This document shows positions 22,964-34,141 of a DNA stretch of 64,000 nucleotides, one piece after another. Below the pieces are notes generated by a model. It was not told where the DNA came from. It did not search any database and saw only the letters and a program-made list of their open reading frames with translations. The position numbers and the translations under genes were made by a program. Position 1 is the stretch's first letter. Every line of letters starts with the position of its first letter. The DNA comes from Spinacia oleracea (lineage: Eukaryota; Streptophyta; Magnoliopsida; Caryophyllales; Amaranthaceae), in assembly GCF_020520425.1 (NCBI RefSeq), contig NC_079492.1:36769542-36833541 (forward strand), read 5' to 3'.

Positions 22964-24062
22964 ATGGCAAACAACAATCAAAACATCATCATGGGTTCTG
23001 AGCTTATGGTCAAGCTGAACCTGGCAAATTTTCTTGAATGGGAAGCTAAGCTAGTTGCAATAGTCAAACTCAATGGACTTGAGTATGTACTATCACATCC
23101 CATGCCAAGCTACTATGCCAGAGACATGACCTCTGAGATATTTTACGCCTGGGATGCGGATCTCAAAAAGGTTATGAGTCTCATGCTGAACAATATCCCT
23201 GATGATTGGGTTAGAAGGTTTGTAGCCTATGAACCTTTTACGCTCATCAAGAATCTGAGGGATATCTGTCATGGAAGCACGGAGGACAGGGACCTGAACG
23301 TCCATGAGTTGATTGAATCAATGTCTGGTCTAAAGGTTAGTTCTCCCAACAGGTGTTATAGGATGGAAGTCCAAGAAACACATGTTCAGCTCCTTCGCAC
23401 TAAACAGAGGGTAGGCGTCCCACTGAGGTTCCATGTGGATCTTATGCGTTCATACTTTGATCGCCTAAGTCTACTAGGAACACCAATAAGCGAAAGGATG
23501 GCAGTCTCTATCTTGCTCAATTCACTACACAGTGGGTTTGGTCGCTTCAAGCAACTATACCTAAGTGAACCAAGAGAAGAAACAGTTGCAGAATTTGTTC
23601 ACTTTGTCAGAAAGGCTGAAATAATACTGGACTGTGAAGCCAAAGATTTACTCAAGGATAGAAGGAGACCGTTCAAGAAAAGTGGAAAGTCCAAGGGCGA
23701 TGCTAAATCAAAGCAGGACAAGTCCACATCAAGCTGTCTTTATTGTGATGGAATAGGCCATTACAAAAGAGAATGTCCAAAGCTAAAGGAAGATCAGAAG
23801 AACGGAACAGTCGTTCCATCTTCAGGTATTTTCGTTATAGACTGTATACTTGCTAATTCAACTTCTTGGGTATTAGATACAGGTTGTGGCTCACACTTAT
23901 TTTCCAATCCACAGGGACTAAGAAGAAGTAGAAAGTTAAGCAAGGGTGAAGTCGACCTACGAGTGGGAAATGGAGCACGGATTGCTGCATTAGCTGTAGG
24001 AACTTATTATTTGTCGTTGCCCTCCGGGCTAGTTTTGGAACTGGAAGAATGTTTCCATGTTC
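22964..24062 (+). pseudogene. Copia gag and protease start, variant gag core
   Basis: The gag ATG is at 22964 (MANNNQNI). The 270-residue core (LEWEAKLVAIVKLNGLEYVL and so on) is of the plant Copia gag type (UBN2-like) but is clearly different from the gag core of the minus-strand element at 33251-34141. A zinc knuckle follows with spacing CX2CX4HX4C (CLYCDGIGHYKREC), then protease with WVLDTGCGSHL. Leader, first codons and everything from KLKEDQKNGT onward match the other copies. A one-base deletion near 24062 (CCGGTC here, CCAAGTC at 25796) shifts the frame. The longer frame beginning at 22847 includes leader codons and is not the likely start. Confidence 0.85.
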
Positions 24063-25500
24063 CGGTCTTACTAAAAACATCATTTCAGTTTCTTGCTTAG
24101 ATGCTAAGGGATTTTCCTTTTTAATAAAAGACAATAGTTGTTCGTTTTATTTTAAAGAGATGTTTTATGGATCTGCTAGATTAGTCAATGGACATTATTT
24201 ATTAGATCACGACAAACAAGTATATAACATAAATACCAAAAAGGCCAAAAAGGATGATTCAGATCTCACCTATCTGTGGCATTGTCGATTAGGCCATATA
24301 AACTTGAAACGCTTAGAAAGACTTCAAAAGGAAGGAATTCTAGAACCATTTGACTTAGAGGATTATGGTAAATGCGAATCATGTTTACTTGGCAAAATGA
24401 CAAAGCAACCTTTCTCTAAAGTTGGAGAAAGAGCAAATGAACTATTGGGTTTAATCCATACAGATGTATGTGGACCAATGAGTACAAATGCTAGAGGTGG
24501 TTTCAGCTACTTTATCACTTTCACTGATAACTTCAGTAGATATGGTTATGTCTACCTAATGAAGCATAAGTCTGAATCCTTTGACAAATTCAAGGAATTT
24601 CAGAGTGAAGTAGAGAATCAATTAGGCAAGAAGATTAAGGCACTGCGGTCTGAAAGAGGCGGTGAATATCTGAGCTATGAATTTGATGACCATCTGAAAG
24701 AATGTGGAATTCTATCATAATTGACTCCTCCTGGAACACCACAATGGAACGGTGTGTCGGAACGGAGGAACAGAACCTTGCTAGACATGGTCAGGTCAAT
24801 GATGGGTCAGGCCAAACTTCCATTAGAATTTTGGGGACATGCACTAAATACAGCTACACTCACTATAAATAGAGCTCCGTCTAAAGCTGTCGAAAAGACT
24901 CCATATGAATTATGGTTTGGAAAGCCTCCAAATGTGTCTTTTCTTAAGATTTGGGGATGTGAAGTATACGTCAAACCATTAATTTCAGACAAACTTCATC
25001 CAAAATCTGACAAATGTATCCTTGTGGGCTATCCAAAGGAAACAAAGGGGTATTACTTCTACAATACATCTGAGAACAAGGTGTTTGTTGCTCGAGATGG
25101 TGTCTTTTTGGAGAAAGATCACATTTCCAAAATGACAAGTGGGAGAAAAGTAGACCTCGAAGAAATTCGAGTCGAACAACAAACTCTAAAAAATGCTCAA
25201 GATGACATTCAGGATGAAACTCAGAGATCTTTAGAAGAATCTGGTGAGAATTATGGTCAATCTAGAAATGTTACCCCGCGTAGGTCACAAAGATATAGAT
25301 CTCAACCGGAAAGGTACTTAGGTATTTTGACGAATGAGAGCTATGACGTTCTATTACTTGAAAGTGATGAACCTGCGACTTACAAACAAGCTATGACGAG
25401 CCCTAGCTCCAAGCAATGGCAAGAAGCCATGCCATCTGAATTAGACTCCATGTCTGAAAACCAAGTATGGGATTTGGTCGATTTGCCAGATGGCTACCAA
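24063..25500 (+). pseudogene. Copia protease-integrase, first unit, with stop and fusion break
   Basis: Continues the protein after the shift: GAG_pre-integrase with WHCRLGH and CESCLLGK (HHCC zinc site), then the integrase core (LIHTDVCGPM, FTDNFSRYG, GTPQWNGVSERRNRTLLDM) and the C-terminal chromodomain-free tail up to DLPDGYQ. A GAA-to-TAA change at 24718 stops the frame inside the core. At 25500 the sequence leaves the integrase-RT linker and re-enters gag at the zinc knuckle (GAGAGATTGC), with only AAG shared at the junction. Confidence 0.85.
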
Positions 25501-27239
25501 GAGAGATTGCTTGAAGCTAAAGGAAGATCAGAAGAACGGAACAGTCGTTCCATCTTCAAGTATTTTCGTTATAGACTGTATACTTGCTAATTCAACTTCT
25601 TGGGTATTAGATACAGGTTGTGGCTCACACTTATGTTCCAATCCACAGGGACTAAGAAGAAGTAGAAAGTTAAGCAAGGGAGAAGTCGACCTACGAGTGG
25701 GAAATGGAGCACGGATTGCTGCATTAGCTGTAGGAACTTATTATTTGTCGTTGCCCTCCGGGCTAGTTTTGGAACAGGAAGAGTGTTTCCATGTTCCAAG
25801 TCTTACTAAAAACATCATTTCAGTTTCTTACTTAGATGCTAAGGGATTTTCCTTTTTAATAAAAGACAATAGTTGTTCGTTTTATTTTAAAGAGATGTTT
25901 TATGGATCTGCTAGATTAGTCAATGGACTTTATTTATTAGATCACGACAAACAAGTATATAACATAAATACCAAAAAGGCAAAAAAGGATGATTCAGATC
26001 TCACCTATCTGTGGCATTGTCGATTAGGCCATATAAACTTGAAACGCTTAGAAAGACTTCAAAAGGAAGGAATTCTAGAACCATTTGACTTAGAGGATTA
26101 TGGTAAATGCGAATCATGTTTACTTGGCAAAATGACAAAGCAACCTTTCTCTAAAGTTGGAGAAAGAGCAAATGAACTATTGGGTTTAATCCATACAGAT
26201 GTATGTGGACCAATGAGTACAAATGCTAGAGGTGGTTTCAGCTACTTTATCACTTTCACTGATGACTTCAGTAGATATGGTTATGTCTACCTAATGAAGC
26301 ATAAGTCTGAATCCTTTAACAAATTCAAGGAATTTCAGAGTGAAGTAGAGAATCAATTAGGCAAGAAGATTAAGGAACTGCGGTCTGATAGAGACGGTGA
26401 ATATCTGAGCTATGAATTTGATGACCATCTGAAAAAATGTGGAATTCTATCAGAATTGACTCCTCCTGGAACAACACAATTGAACGGTGTGTCGGAACGG
26501 AGGAACAGAACCTTGCTAGACATGGTCAGGTCAATGATGGGTCAGGCCAAACATCCATTAGAATTTTGGGGACATGCACTAAATACAGCTGCACTCACTA
26601 TAAATAGAGCTCCGTCTAAAGCTGTCGAAAAGACTCCATATGAGTTATGGTTTGGAAAGCCTCCAAATGTGTCTTTTCTTAAGATTTGGGGATGTGAAGT
26701 ATACGTCAAACGATTAATTTCAGAAAAACTTCATCCAAAATCTGACAAATGTATCCTTGTGGGCTATCCAAAGGAAAAAAAGGGGTATTACTTCTACAAT
26801 ACATCTGAGAACAAGGTGTTTGTTGCTCGAGATGGTGTCTTTTTGGAGAAAGATCACATTTCCAAAATGACAAGTGGGAGAAAAGTAGACCTCGAAGAAA
26901 TTCGAGTCGAACAACAAACTCTAGAGAATGCTCAAGATGACATTCAGGATGAACTCAGAGATCTTTAGAAGAATCTGGTGAGAATCATGGTCAATCTAGA
27001 AATGTTACCCCGCGTAGATCGCAAAGATATAGATCTCAACCGGAAAGGTACTTAGGTATTTTGACGAACGAGAGCTATGACGTTCTATTACTTGAAAGTG
27101 ATGAACCTGCGACTTACAAACAAGCTATGACGAGCCCTAGCTCCAAGAAATGGCAAGAAGCCATGCCATCTGAATTAGACTCCATGTCTGAAAACCAAGT
27201 ATGGGATTTGGTCGATTTTCCAGATGGCTACCAAGCCAT
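25501..27239 (+). pseudogene. Second tandem protease-integrase unit
   Basis: Repeats the segment from the zinc knuckle (RDCLKLKEDQKN) through protease (DTGCGSHL), integrase zinc site and integrase core, ending in the same linker (VDFPDGYQAIK). It differs from the first unit by scattered substitutions (GTTQLNGVSE instead of GTPQWNGVSE, so a usually conserved tryptophan is lost). The frame is open from 25490 to 26968, then a one-base loss near 26952 shifts it. No RT follows. Position 27239 is the last base matching the normal linker. Confidence 0.85.
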
Positions 27240-27259
27240 AAAGACACCATGAGTATCAC
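27240..27259. other. 20-base filler at an inversion junction
   Basis: AAAGACACCATGAGTATCAC separates the plus-strand linker from inverted gag-protease DNA. Its first 11 bases equal a piece of inverted integrase at about 32020-32030, which suggests a copied patch. Confidence 0.6.
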
Positions 27260-27952
27260 TCTTCCAGTTCCAAAACTAGCCCGGAGGGCAACGACAAATA
27301 ATAAGTTCCTACAGCTAATGCAGCAATCCGTGCTCCATTTCCCACTCGTAGGTCGACTTCTCCCTTGCTTAACTTTCTACTTCTTCTTAGTCCCTGTGGA
27401 TTGGAACATAAGTGTGAGCCACAACCTGTATCTAATACCCAAGAAGTTGAATTAGCAAGTATACAGTCTATAACGAAAATACCTGAAGATGGAACGACTG
27501 TTCCGTTCTTCTGATCTTCCTTTAGCTTCAAGCAATCTCTCTTCCAATGCCCCTTCTTCTTGCAGTAGAAGCATTCGGATTCATAAGTGGGTTGACTGAC
27601 CTTCCTCTTTACAGATTTGGCGCCAGTTTGCTTAGTTGGGCTGGCCTTGTTGCCACCTTTCTTAGCATTCCTCTTCTTTCCAGATTTCTTGAACTTGCCC
27701 CCACGCACCATAAGCACATCCTGCTTATCACTTTTGAGCGTCTTTTCAGCGGTCTTCAGCATACCGTGAAGCTCAGTGAGCGTTTTGTCCAGACTATTCA
27801 TACTGTAGTTTAGTTTGAACTGATCATACCCGCTATGAAGAGAATGGAGGATGGTGTCTATAGCCATTTCCTGAGAAAATTGCTGATCCAGCCGACTCAT
27901 ATTCTCAATGAGTCCAATCATTTTGAGAATATGTGGACTTACGGGCTCGCCT
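27260..27952 (-). pseudogene. Copia gag C-terminal part and protease start, inverted fragment
   Basis: Minus-strand frame (27921-27256) carrying the common gag core end (FSQEMAIDTILHSLHSGYDQ), a lysine-rich stretch, the zinc knuckle CFYCKKKGHWKRDC and protease DTGCGSHLCS. It is of the gag type found in the element at 33251-34141, not the variant at 22964. It is cut at the right by the LTR at 27953 and at the left by the filler, and is open within its limits. Confidence 0.82.
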
Positions 27953-29310
27953 TGTTAGGTTATGATACATATGACAATTCATAAATCATGCGGAAAAACC
28001 ATAAAGACAGGAAAACATATTATTTACACATAATCATTTAGCATAGTTTAGATGCATACTCTTTGTTGCGTGCCTTCCCTAGCTGCGCCCGAACCGAACA
28101 AGAACAAGTCTTTAGGACTCCAAGTGTCGTCCCTCCGTAGATAGTCCACAGCACGTCCGGATCCGCCTTAAGATTGGCCAACTAGAATCGCCCTTAAGGT
28201 ACTACTTATTTTCGGCTAAATGGGCAAGAGTTATGGCTGATTTTTCTGCTTAAAAATCCTAGCTTTGAATACTTGAAAACTTATGTATAAATAATGACCC
28301 TAGGCCCTTATTTATAGAGGTATGGAAAAGGAATTGTAATCCTACTAGGATGTGGATTTGTTAATTAGAACTTTATTAGGACTCTAAATAACAAAGCAAT
28401 TCTAATAAGATTAGGATTTTAATCTTCGCACGAATCTTAATAGAATTAGGATTCCCCGCACACGCATCGTACAAGCCGTGCACCCGCGCAGGCCTTGCGG
28501 CCCACGACAAGCGCACAACCCATATGCGGTGCTGCGTGCGCCCTTGGCTGGGCCTGGCCTTGTGCTGGGCCTGGTCGAGGCTTGCGTTGCTGCGTTCGGC
28601 TCGCTGGGCGATGGCCTGGCTTCGTGCTGAGCCTTCGTCTAGCGGGCCTCGTCCGATGCTAATTCGTACGATACGCTTCCGATTAAATTCCCGATTCCGG
28701 ATTTCATTTCCGATACGAACAACATTTAATATTTCCGATTCCGGAATTAATTTCCGTTTCGAACAAATATTTAATATTTCCGTTTCCAGAATTATTTTCC
28801 GATTCCGATAATATTTCCGATTCTGACAATATTTCCGTTTCCGGCAATATTTCCGATTCCGGCAATATTTCCATTTCCGATAATATTTTCCGATACGTAC
28901 CATGTTTCCGTTTCCGGCAACATCTACGACTTGGATAATATTTATATTTCCGATACGATCCATATTTCCGTTTCCAACAATATCATCGTTTCCGGAGTAT
29001 TCATTTCTTGCCTGTGACGATCTCAGCTCCCACTGAAACCAAGATCCGTCGATTCCGAATATCCATAGATGGAGTATTTAATGCCATTAAATACTTGATC
29101 CGTTTACGTACTATTTGTGTGACCCTACGGGTTCAGTCAAGAGTAAGCTGTGGATTAATATCATTAATTCCACTTGAACTGAAGCGGCCTCTAGCTAGGC
29201 ATTCAGCTCACTTGATCTCACTGAATTATTAACTTGTTAATTAATACTGAACCGCATTTATTAGACTTAACATAGAATGCATACTTGGACCAAGGGCATT
29301 ATTTCCTTCA
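27953..29310 (-). repeat. Copia LTR, type B (3' LTR)
   Basis: TGTTAGG...CCTTCA on the + strand, 1,358 bases. The outer parts match type A, but the region 28200-28500 (TATA box CTATAAATA, about 28309-28317, minus) and the GC-rich part differ. It contains the TTTCCGATTCCGG-array (28680-29000). The polypurine tract follows at 29311-29325 (reverse of AAGTGGGAGAC). Confidence 0.85.
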
Positions 29311-30175
29311 GTCTCCCACTTGTCCTTAGAGACAAGTGTGCATTTCCTAATTCCTATGTTGCTCGATGCTTGCTCTTGAACATAAGGTAAGAGTTGTCAT
29401 CCTTATTATGTCCATAGGTGTTCCTCGGTTTCAGAGTTCAACTGATCAAATAAACAGATAATCATAGCCTATGATTCATCCGAGCACGGCCATGCATTTC
29501 ACAGTTTCTAGCTCTCCGAGTGGCCTTGTACAACTTTTAAGCATCTCATCCCGATTTATGGGAGGACAATCCCAATCTTGCGATCTTGAGATTAGACTTC
29601 GTTTGATAGGTGATTACCTGAGCGTTGCCTTTATAGCCTCCTTTTACGGTGCGACGGTTGGTCAATGTCAAAGCAACCAGTTCTCAAACAAGTAATCTCA
29701 AATCACTCAGGTATTGAGGATTTAGTGTCTAATAATTTTAATGAAATTTACTTATGACAGATTTTCATCTCTTACAGTAAAGTTTCATAGGTCTTGTCCG
29801 ATACTAGTCTTCCCAAAGTAAGTATCTATGCAAATGATTATGACATTGCCATGTCCACATAGTTCAAGAAACAGAACTACTAGTCATCTTGCATTCTAAT
29901 CGTCTAACGTTTTCTATGCGTCCAATTTTATAGAAAACTCCGACTAGGGACCATTTTCAACCTTTGACATTCAAGTTCACTTGATAGACATTTCTTAGTC
30001 ACAGGACTGGTCCTGACAGTCTATCTTGAATATATTGTCAAATTGAAGGGACTCATCATTTAATAAATCACAAATTAAATGGAAAAATGAATTCTTTTCA
30101 TTTATTGTGAATGATTAACCAATAATGTTTTACAAAGATTTAAACTCTAAAACTTTAAAACATTAAACAGGGATA

Positions 30176-31798
30176 TCAAAGCCATTCTCCAATATGCTTG
30201 ATTCCCATAGCTGCAGTGTGCGAGTTGTGCTTCGCCTGCGGCAGAGGTTTAGTCAATGGATCTGATATGTTGTCATCAGTTCCAATCTTGTTTCTCTCGA
30301 CTTCTTTTCTTTCAACGAACTCTCGTAGAAGGTGAAATCTACGAAGTACATGCTTGACTCTCTGGTGGTGTCTAGGCTCCTTTGCCTGTGCAATAGCTCT
30401 GTTATTATCACAATACAGGGCTATTGGTCCTTTAATGGAGGGGACTACACCAAGTTCACCTATGAACTTCCTTAGCCATATAGCTTCCTTTGCTGCTTCA
30501 TGTGCAGCAATGTACTCCGCTTCAGTTGTAGAATCCGCAATGGTGCTTTGCTTAGCACTTTTCCAGCTTACTGCACCTCCGTTGAGGCAGAAGACAAACC
30601 CAGACTGTGATCTGAAATCATCTTTGTCGGTTTGGAAACTTGCGTCCGTATAGCCTTTAACAATTAATTCATCATCTCCACCATAGACCAGGAAGTCATC
30701 TTTGTGCCTTTTCAGGTACTTCAGAATATTCTTGGCAGCAGTCCAATGCGCCTCTCCTGGGTCTGACTGGTATCTGCTCGTAGCACTGAGTGCGTATGCA
30801 ACATCCGGGCGTGTACATATCATAGCATACATTATTGAACCAATCAATGATGCATATGGAATCCCATTCATTCGTCTACGCTTATCAAGTGTTTTTGGGC
30901 ACTGAGTCTTGCTTAGAGTTATTCCATGAGACATGGGTAGGTAGCCTCGCTTGGAGTCCGCCATCTTGAACCTATCAAGCACCTTATTGATATAAGTGCT
31001 TTGACTAAGTCCAATCATCTTTTAAGATCTATCTCTGTAAATCTTGATGCCCAATATGTACTGTGCTTCTCCTAGATCTTTCATCGAAAAACATTTCCCA
31101 AGCCAAATCTTGACAGAGTTCAACATAGGAATGTCATTTCCGATAAGTAATATGTCGTCGACATATAATACTAGGAAAGCAATCTTGCTCCCACTGACCT
31201 TCTTGTATACACAAGATTCGTCTGCGTTCTTGATGAAACCAAAGTCACTGACTGCTTCATCAAAACGTATATTCCAGCTCCTGGATGCCTGCTTCAATCC
31301 GTAGATTGACTTCTTTAGCTTGCATACCTTTTTAGCATTCTTTGGATCCTCAAAACCTTCAGGCTGTGTCATAAACACAGTTTCTGTTAAAACGCCGTTT
31401 AAGAAAGCAGTTTTGACATCCATCTGCCATATTTCGTAATCGTAATATGGAGCGATTGCTAACATTATCCGAATAGACTTTAGCATTGCAACTGGTGAAA
31501 AGGTTTCATCGTAATCCACACCGTGGACTTGCCTGTAACCTTTTGCAACCAATCTAGCTTTGAAAACTTCAAGTTTCCCATCCTTGTCCTTTTTCAGTTT
31601 GAAAACTCATTTGCTTCCAATGGCTTGGTAGCCATCTGGCAAATCGACCAAATCCCATACTTGGTTTTCAGACATGGAGTCTAATTCAGATTGCATGGCT
31701 TCTTGCCATTGCTTGGAGCTAGGGCTCATCATAGCTTGTTTGTAAGTCGCAGGTTCATCACTTTCAAGTAATAGAACGTCATAGCTCTCGTTCGTCAA
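30176..31798 (-). pseudogene. Copia reverse transcriptase-RNase H with two nonsense codons
   Basis: Element-sense frame from the integrase-RT linker to RNase H. Motifs: ARLVAKGYRQ, QMDVKTAFLNG, YGLKQASRSW, YVDDILLIGND, YTDASFQTDKDD, STTEAEYIAAHEAA and LYCDNN. A stop replaces the usual tryptophan at 31605-31607 (TGG to TGA) at the RT start. A TAA at 31019-31021 sits between the palm and connection regions, where the sister copy reads AAA. Reading resumes in the same frame after both, so the decay is recent. Compared with the copy at 18448-19757 this one keeps the base lost there. Confidence 0.88.
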
Positions 31799-31879
31799 AA
31801 TACCTAAGTACCTTTCCGGTTGAGATCTATATCTTTGCGATCTACGCGGGGTAACATTTCTAGATTGACCATGATTCTC

Positions 31880-33250
31880 ACCAGATTCTTCTAAATATCT
31901 CTAGGTTTAATCCTGAATGTCATCTTGAGCATTCTCTAGAGTTTGTTGTTCGACTCGAATTTCTTCGAGGTCTACTTTTCTCCCACTTGTCATTTTGGAA
32001 ATGTGATCTTTCTCCAAAAAGACACCATCTCGAGCAACAAACACCTTGTTCTCAGATGTATTGTAGAAGTAATACCCCTTTGTTTCCTTTGGATAGCCCA
32101 CAAGGATACATTTGTCAGATTTTGGATGAAGTTTGTCTGAAATTAATGGTTTGACGTATACTTCACATCCCCAAATCTTCAGAAAAGACACATTTGGAGG
32201 CTTTCCAAACCATAATTCATATGGAGTCTTTTCGACAGCTTTAGACGGAGCTCTATTTATAGTGAGTGCAGCTGTATTTAGTGCATGTCCCCAAAATTCT
32301 AATGGAAGTTTGGCCTGACCCATCATTGACCTGACCATGTCTAGCAAGGTTCTGTTCCTCCGTTCCGACACACCGTTCCATTGTGGTGTTCCAGGAGGAG
32401 TCAATTCTGATAGAATTCCACATTCTTTCAGATGGTCATCAAATTCATAGCTCAGATATTCACCGCCTCTGTCAGACCGCAGTGCCTTAATCTTCTTGCC
32501 TAATTGATTCTCTACTTCACTCTGAAATTCCTTGAATTTGTCAAAGGATTCAGACTTATGCTTCATTAGGTAGACATAACCATATCTACTGAAGTCATCA
32601 GTGAAAGTGATAAAGTAGCTGAAACCACTTCTAGCATTTGTACTCATTGGTCCACATACATCTGTATGGATTAAACCCAATAGTTCATTTGCTCTTTCTC
32701 CAACTTTAGAGAAAGGTTGCTTTGTTATTTTGCCAAGTAAACATGATTCGCATTTACCATAATCCTCTAAGTCAAATGGTTCTAGAATTCCTTCCTTTTG
32801 AAGTCTTTCTAAGCGTTTCAAGTTTATATAGCCTAATCGACAATGCCACAAATAGGTGAGATCTGAATCATCCTTTTTGGCCTTTTTGGTATTTATGTTA
32901 TATACTTGTTTGTCGTGATCTAATAAATAAAGTCCATTGACTAATCTAGCAGATCCATAAAACATCTCTTTAAAATAAAACGAACAACTATTATCTTTTA
33001 TTAAAAAGGAAAATCCCTTAGCATCTAAGCAAGAAACTGAAATGATGTTTTTAGTAAGACTTGGAACATGGAAACATTCTTCCAGTTCCAAAACTAGCCC
33101 GGAGGGCAACGACAAATAGTAAGTTCCTACAGCTAATGCAGCAATCCGTGCTCCATTTCCCACTCGTAGGTCGACTTCACCCTTGCTTAACTTTCTACTT
33201 CTTCTTAGTCCCTGTGGATTGGAACATAAGTGTGAGCCACAACCTGTATC
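31880..33250 (-). pseudogene. Copia protease-integrase with stops at both ends
   Basis: Contains protease-integrase from GNGARIAALAVGTYYL through WHCRLGY, CESCLLGK, LIHTDVCGPM, FTDDFSRYG and GTPQWNGVSERRNRT. A TTA-to-TAA change at about 33250 stops the frame one codon before the protease catalytic DTG. Two stops (TAA, TAG) near 31896-31906 follow ENAQDDIQD. The HCRLGH motif reads HCRLGY here, so the second zinc-binding histidine is lost. Confidence 0.85.
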
Positions 33251-34141
33251 TTATACCCAAGAAGTTGAATTAGCAAGTATACAGTCTATAACGAAAATAC
33301 CTGAAGATGGAACGACTGTTCCGTTCTTCTGATCTTCCTTTAGCTTCAAGAAATCTCTATTCCAATGCCCCTTCTTCTTGCAGTAGAAGCATTCGGATTC
33401 AGAAGTGGGTTGACTGACCTTCCTCTTTACAGATTTGGCGCCATTTTGCTTAGTTGGGCTGGCCTTGTTGCCACCTTTCTTAGCATTCCTCTTCTTTCCA
33501 GATTTCTTGAACTTGCCCCCACGCACCATAAGCACATCCTGCTTATCACTTTTGAGCGTCTTTTCAGCGGTCTTCAGCATACCGTGAAGCTCAGTGAGCG
33601 TTTTGTCCAGACTATTCATACTGTAGTTCAGCTTGAACTGATCATACCCGCTATGAAGAGAATGGAGGATGGTGTCTATAGCCATTTCCTGAGAAAATTG
33701 CTGATCCAGCCGACTCATATTCTCAATGAGTCCAATCATTTTGAGAACATGTGGACTTACGGGCTCGCCTTTCTTAAGCTTGGTCTCAAGAATTTTCCTA
33801 TGAGTCTCGAATCTTTCGACTCGAGCCAGATCTTGGAAAATGTTCTTCAACTCACTGATGATTGTGAAAGCATCTGAGTTGATGAACGTTTTCTGCAGAT
33901 CAGCACTCATGGTGGCGAGCATTAGACATTTCACATCCTTGTTGGCATCAATCCAACGATTGAGGGCTGCCTGAGTGACCCCGTCGCCTGTGGCTTCGGG
34001 CATCGCCTCTTCTAGGACATACTCCTTTCCTTCCTGCATAAGAACTATTTGCAAGTTCCTTTGCCAGTCAAGGAAGTTTTTCCCGTTCAACTTCCCCTTT
34101 TCGAGAATTGATCGAATGTTGAATGAATTGTTGTTTGCCAT
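33251..34141 (-). pseudogene. Copia gag, common core type
   Basis: ATG at 34141 (MANNNSFNIRSI). A UBN2-type gag core (LDWQRNLQIVLMQEGKEYVL, FSQEMAIDTILHSLHSGY) is followed by a basic linker (KKSGKKRNAKKGG) and a zinc knuckle, CFYCKKKGHWNRDF. The last zinc-binding cysteine has become phenylalanine, so the knuckle is broken. The frame ends at WV-stop before the protease. The upstream in-frame codons to 34219 belong to the leader. Confidence 0.85.
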
